Positions 1 to 64,000 of a DNA stretch of 64,000 bases are shown one piece after another. Every line of letters starts with the position of its first letter. The first letter of the stretch is position 1. The notes under the pieces were generated by a model, which was given only the letters and a program-made list of their open reading frames with translations, searched no databases and had not been told where the DNA came from. The position numbers were made by a program, and so were the translations under genes. The DNA comes from Glandiceps talaboti (Eukaryota > Hemichordata > Enteropneusta > Spengelidae), in assembly GCF_964340395.1 (NCBI RefSeq), contig NC_135561.1, forward strand, positions 23,533,486 through 23,597,485, written 5' to 3'.

Positions 1-925
1 TCACATGTTGTATCACAGTATTGTCACTAAGGTATGTAGATCTCATCACATGTTGTATCACAGTATTGTCACTAAGGTATGTAGATCTCATCACACATAT
101 CACAGTATTGTCACTAAGGTATGTAGATCTCATCACATGTATCACATTATTGTCACTAAGGTATGTAGATCTCATCACATGTTGTATCACAGTATTGTCA
201 CTAAGGTATGTAGATCTCATCACATGTTGTATCACAGTATTGTCACTATTAAGGTATGTAGATCTCATCACATGTTATATCACAGTATTGTCACTAAGGT
301 AAGTAGATCTCATCACATGTTGTATCACAGTATTGTCACTAAGGTATGTAGATCTCATCACATGTTATATCACAGTATTGTCACTAAGGTATGTAGATCT
401 CATCACATGTTGTATCACAGTATTGTCACTAAGGTATGTAGATCTCATCACACATATCACAGTATTGTCACTAAGGTATGTAGATCTCATCACATGTTAT
501 ATCACAGTATTGTCACTAAGGTATGTAGATCTCATCACATGTTGTATCACAGTATTGTCACTAAGGTAAGTAGATCTCATCACATGTTATATCACAGTAT
601 TGTCACTAAGGTAAGTAGATCTCATCACATGTTATATCACAGTATTGTCACTAAGGTAAGTAGATCTCATCACATGTTATATCACAGTATTGTCACTAAG
701 GTATGTAGATCTCATCACATGTTATATCACAGTATTGTCACTAAGGTATGTAGATCTCATCACACATATCACAGTATTGTCACTAAGGTATGTAGATCTC
801 ATCACATGTTATATCACAGTATTGTCACTAAGGTATGTAGATCTCATCACATGTTGTATCACAGTATTGTCACTAAGGTAAGTAGATCTCATCACATGTT
901 GTATCACAGTATTGTCAGCTTTAAT
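1..925. repeat. 45-bp minisatellite, about 21 copies
   Basis: Each unit has the order atcacag, tattgtcactaag, gtatgtag, atctcatcac. Some units lack 6 bp (39 bp). The unit reads like a 3' splice site, 13 nt and a 5' splice site (AAG|gtatgt). Because 45 is a multiple of 3 the array is open in several frames, which is not evidence of coding. It lies immediately 5' of the first visible exon and may copy the donor of an exon outside the window. Confidence 0.9.
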
Positions 926-990
926 AGTTGACATTTAGATACATTAGAAGTATGTCTAATACCCTGTCATACTTTATTTATTTTGTACAG

Positions 991-62728
<61,738 letters not shown>

Positions 62729-62729
62729 G

Positions 62730-62930
62730 TGAGTAGTCTATTTACTAATGGGGATGGGGGGGGGGGTGAATGTATTGAGTGGGGTCTATTTACTAATGGG
62801 GATGGGGGTAGGTGAATGTATCGAGTGGGGTCTATTTACTAATGGAGGGATGGATGTAGTGAGTTTGGTCTATTTACTAATGGGGATGGGAGGTGGGTGA
62901 ATGTATTGAATGGGGTCTATTTACTGTGCA
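62730..62930. repeat. G-rich minisatellite, about 4 copies
   Basis: tctatttactaatggggatg then ggggggtgaatgtattgagt, about 45-55 bp per unit with variable G runs. Confidence 0.85.
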
Positions 62931-63870
62931 TTGCTGGTTGTGGAGTCATGATGGGTGAATAGTTAGAGTGGTTGGCTTGTAATCTGTACATTGCTGGTTG
63001 TGGAGTCATGATGGGTGAATAGTTAGAGTGGTTGGCTTGTAATCTGTACATTGCTGGTTTTGGAGTCATGATGGGTTAGAGTGGTTGGCTTGTAATCTGT
63101 ACATTGCTGGTTGTGGAGTCATGATGGGTGAATGGTTAGAGTGGTTGGCTTGTAATCTGTACATTGCTGGTTGTGGAGTCATGATGGGTTAGAGTGGTTG
63201 GCTTGTAATCTGCACATTGCTGGTTTTGGAGTCATGATGGTTGAATGGTTAGAGTGGTTGGCTTGTAATCTGTACATTGCTGGTTGTGGAGTCATGATGG
63301 GTGAATAGTTAGAGTGACTGACTTGTAATCTGTACATTGCTGGTTTTGGAGTCATGATGGGTGAATGGTTAGAGTGGTTGGCTTGTAATCTGTACGTTGC
63401 TGGTTGTGGAGTCATGATGGTTGAATGGTTAGAGTGGTTGGCTTGTAATCTGTACATTGCTGGTTGTGGAGTCATGATGGGTTAGAGTGGTTGGCTTGTA
63501 ATCTGTACATTGCTGGTTTTGGAGTCATGATGGGTGAATAGTTAGAGTGGTTGGCTTGTAATCTGTACATTGCTGGTTGTGGAGTCATGATGGGTGAATA
63601 GTTAGAGTGACTGACTTGTAATCTGTACATTGCTGGTTTTGGAGTCATGATGGGTGAATGGTTAGAGTGGTTGGCTTGTAATCTGTACGTTGCTGGTTGT
63701 GGAGTCATGATGGTTGAATGGTTAGAGTGGTTGGCTTGTAATCTGTACATTGCTGGTTGTGGAGTCATGATGGGTGAATAGTTAGAGTGACTGACTTGTT
63801 ATCTGTACATTGCTGGTTGTGGAGTCATGATGGGTGAATAGTTAGAGTGACTGACTTGTAATCTCATCAC
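62925..63870. repeat. 60-bp minisatellite built from a SINE head, about 16 copies
   Basis: Units read gttagagtggttggcttgta then atctgtacattgctggttgt and ggagtcatgatgggtgaata. The first part matches a tRNA-like A-box region (agtggttggc) and the later ggttgtggagtc a degraded B box. A 293-bp multi-unit block (63180-63472) is repeated at 63473-63765. Confidence 0.9.
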
Positions 63871-63960
63871 TGCCATTTGTTTCTGAATAGCTAAAGTCCT
63901 TGGACAAGATTTGAACCATAATTATAGCATTATTATTACACAAATATACAGTCAGTCTAG
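63871..63960 (+). mobile_element. SINE body remnant following the array
   Basis: ctgaatagctaaagtccttg then gacaagatttgaacc and an (ATT)-rich stretch resemble the body and tail expected downstream of the head amplified in the array. The last 40 bp of the window have no recognised feature. Confidence 0.5.
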
Positions 63961-64000
63961 TTAAATGATGTTCTTTCTAAACTAATGGCATTGTGTTTGT

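Noticed and set aside
5-931. 308-codon repeat protein
   Set aside because: 45-bp minisatellite; the frame ends where the array ends, before the first dynein exon.

Overview
The window is metazoan nuclear DNA, AT-rich, with GT-AG introns. Protein family and repeat content suggest a marine invertebrate, but no lineage can be fixed from the sequence. One protein-coding gene dominates: an axonemal dynein heavy chain on the + strand, open at both ends. I could join 25 exons plus one candidate 15-nt microexon (991 to 62728). All splice phases agree, giving about 1360 codons. They cover most of the N-terminal tail (DHC_N1-type) and the linker region (DHC_N2-type). The amino terminus lies upstream and the AAA+ motor lies downstream. 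Best resemblance is to the outer-arm beta class (DNAH9/11/17), but this copy carries three Ser/Arg-rich insertions.

Exons make up only about 6 percent of the window. About 35 kb (roughly 55 percent) is tandem minisatellite DNA. Almost every large intron has its own array, with periods of 24, 25, 27, 28, 30, 32, 35, 36, 39, 42, 43, 45, 46, 49, 50, 51, 55, 58 and 60 bp. The largest are a 30-bp array (21535-27020), a 51-bp array (27368-30419), a 24-bp array (13865-16335) and a 28-bp array (54225-56700). The rest of the introns hold two sizeable CR1/Jockey-like LINE fragments (20281-21504 and 31268-35086), a smaller LINE remnant (about 1795-2130), a probable LINE 3' end, tRNA-type SINE sequence, foldback DNA elements (3571-3953, 40669-41790 and 60929-61282, with smaller hairpins) and older dispersed repeats.

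The most notable pattern is where the arrays come from. Several copy functional sequence: the 51-bp array repeats the 3' splice site and start of the next exon about 60 times; a 55-bp array repeats an exon end with its donor five times; one donor is triplicated in frame; one acceptor is triplicated. Other arrays grew from LINE coding sequence (25 bp and 49 bp units) or from a SINE head (60 bp units). The gene therefore has to be spliced past large numbers of near-identical decoy sites. Long open frames inside the arrays (up to 840 codons) are products of repeat periodicity and are not annotated as genes.
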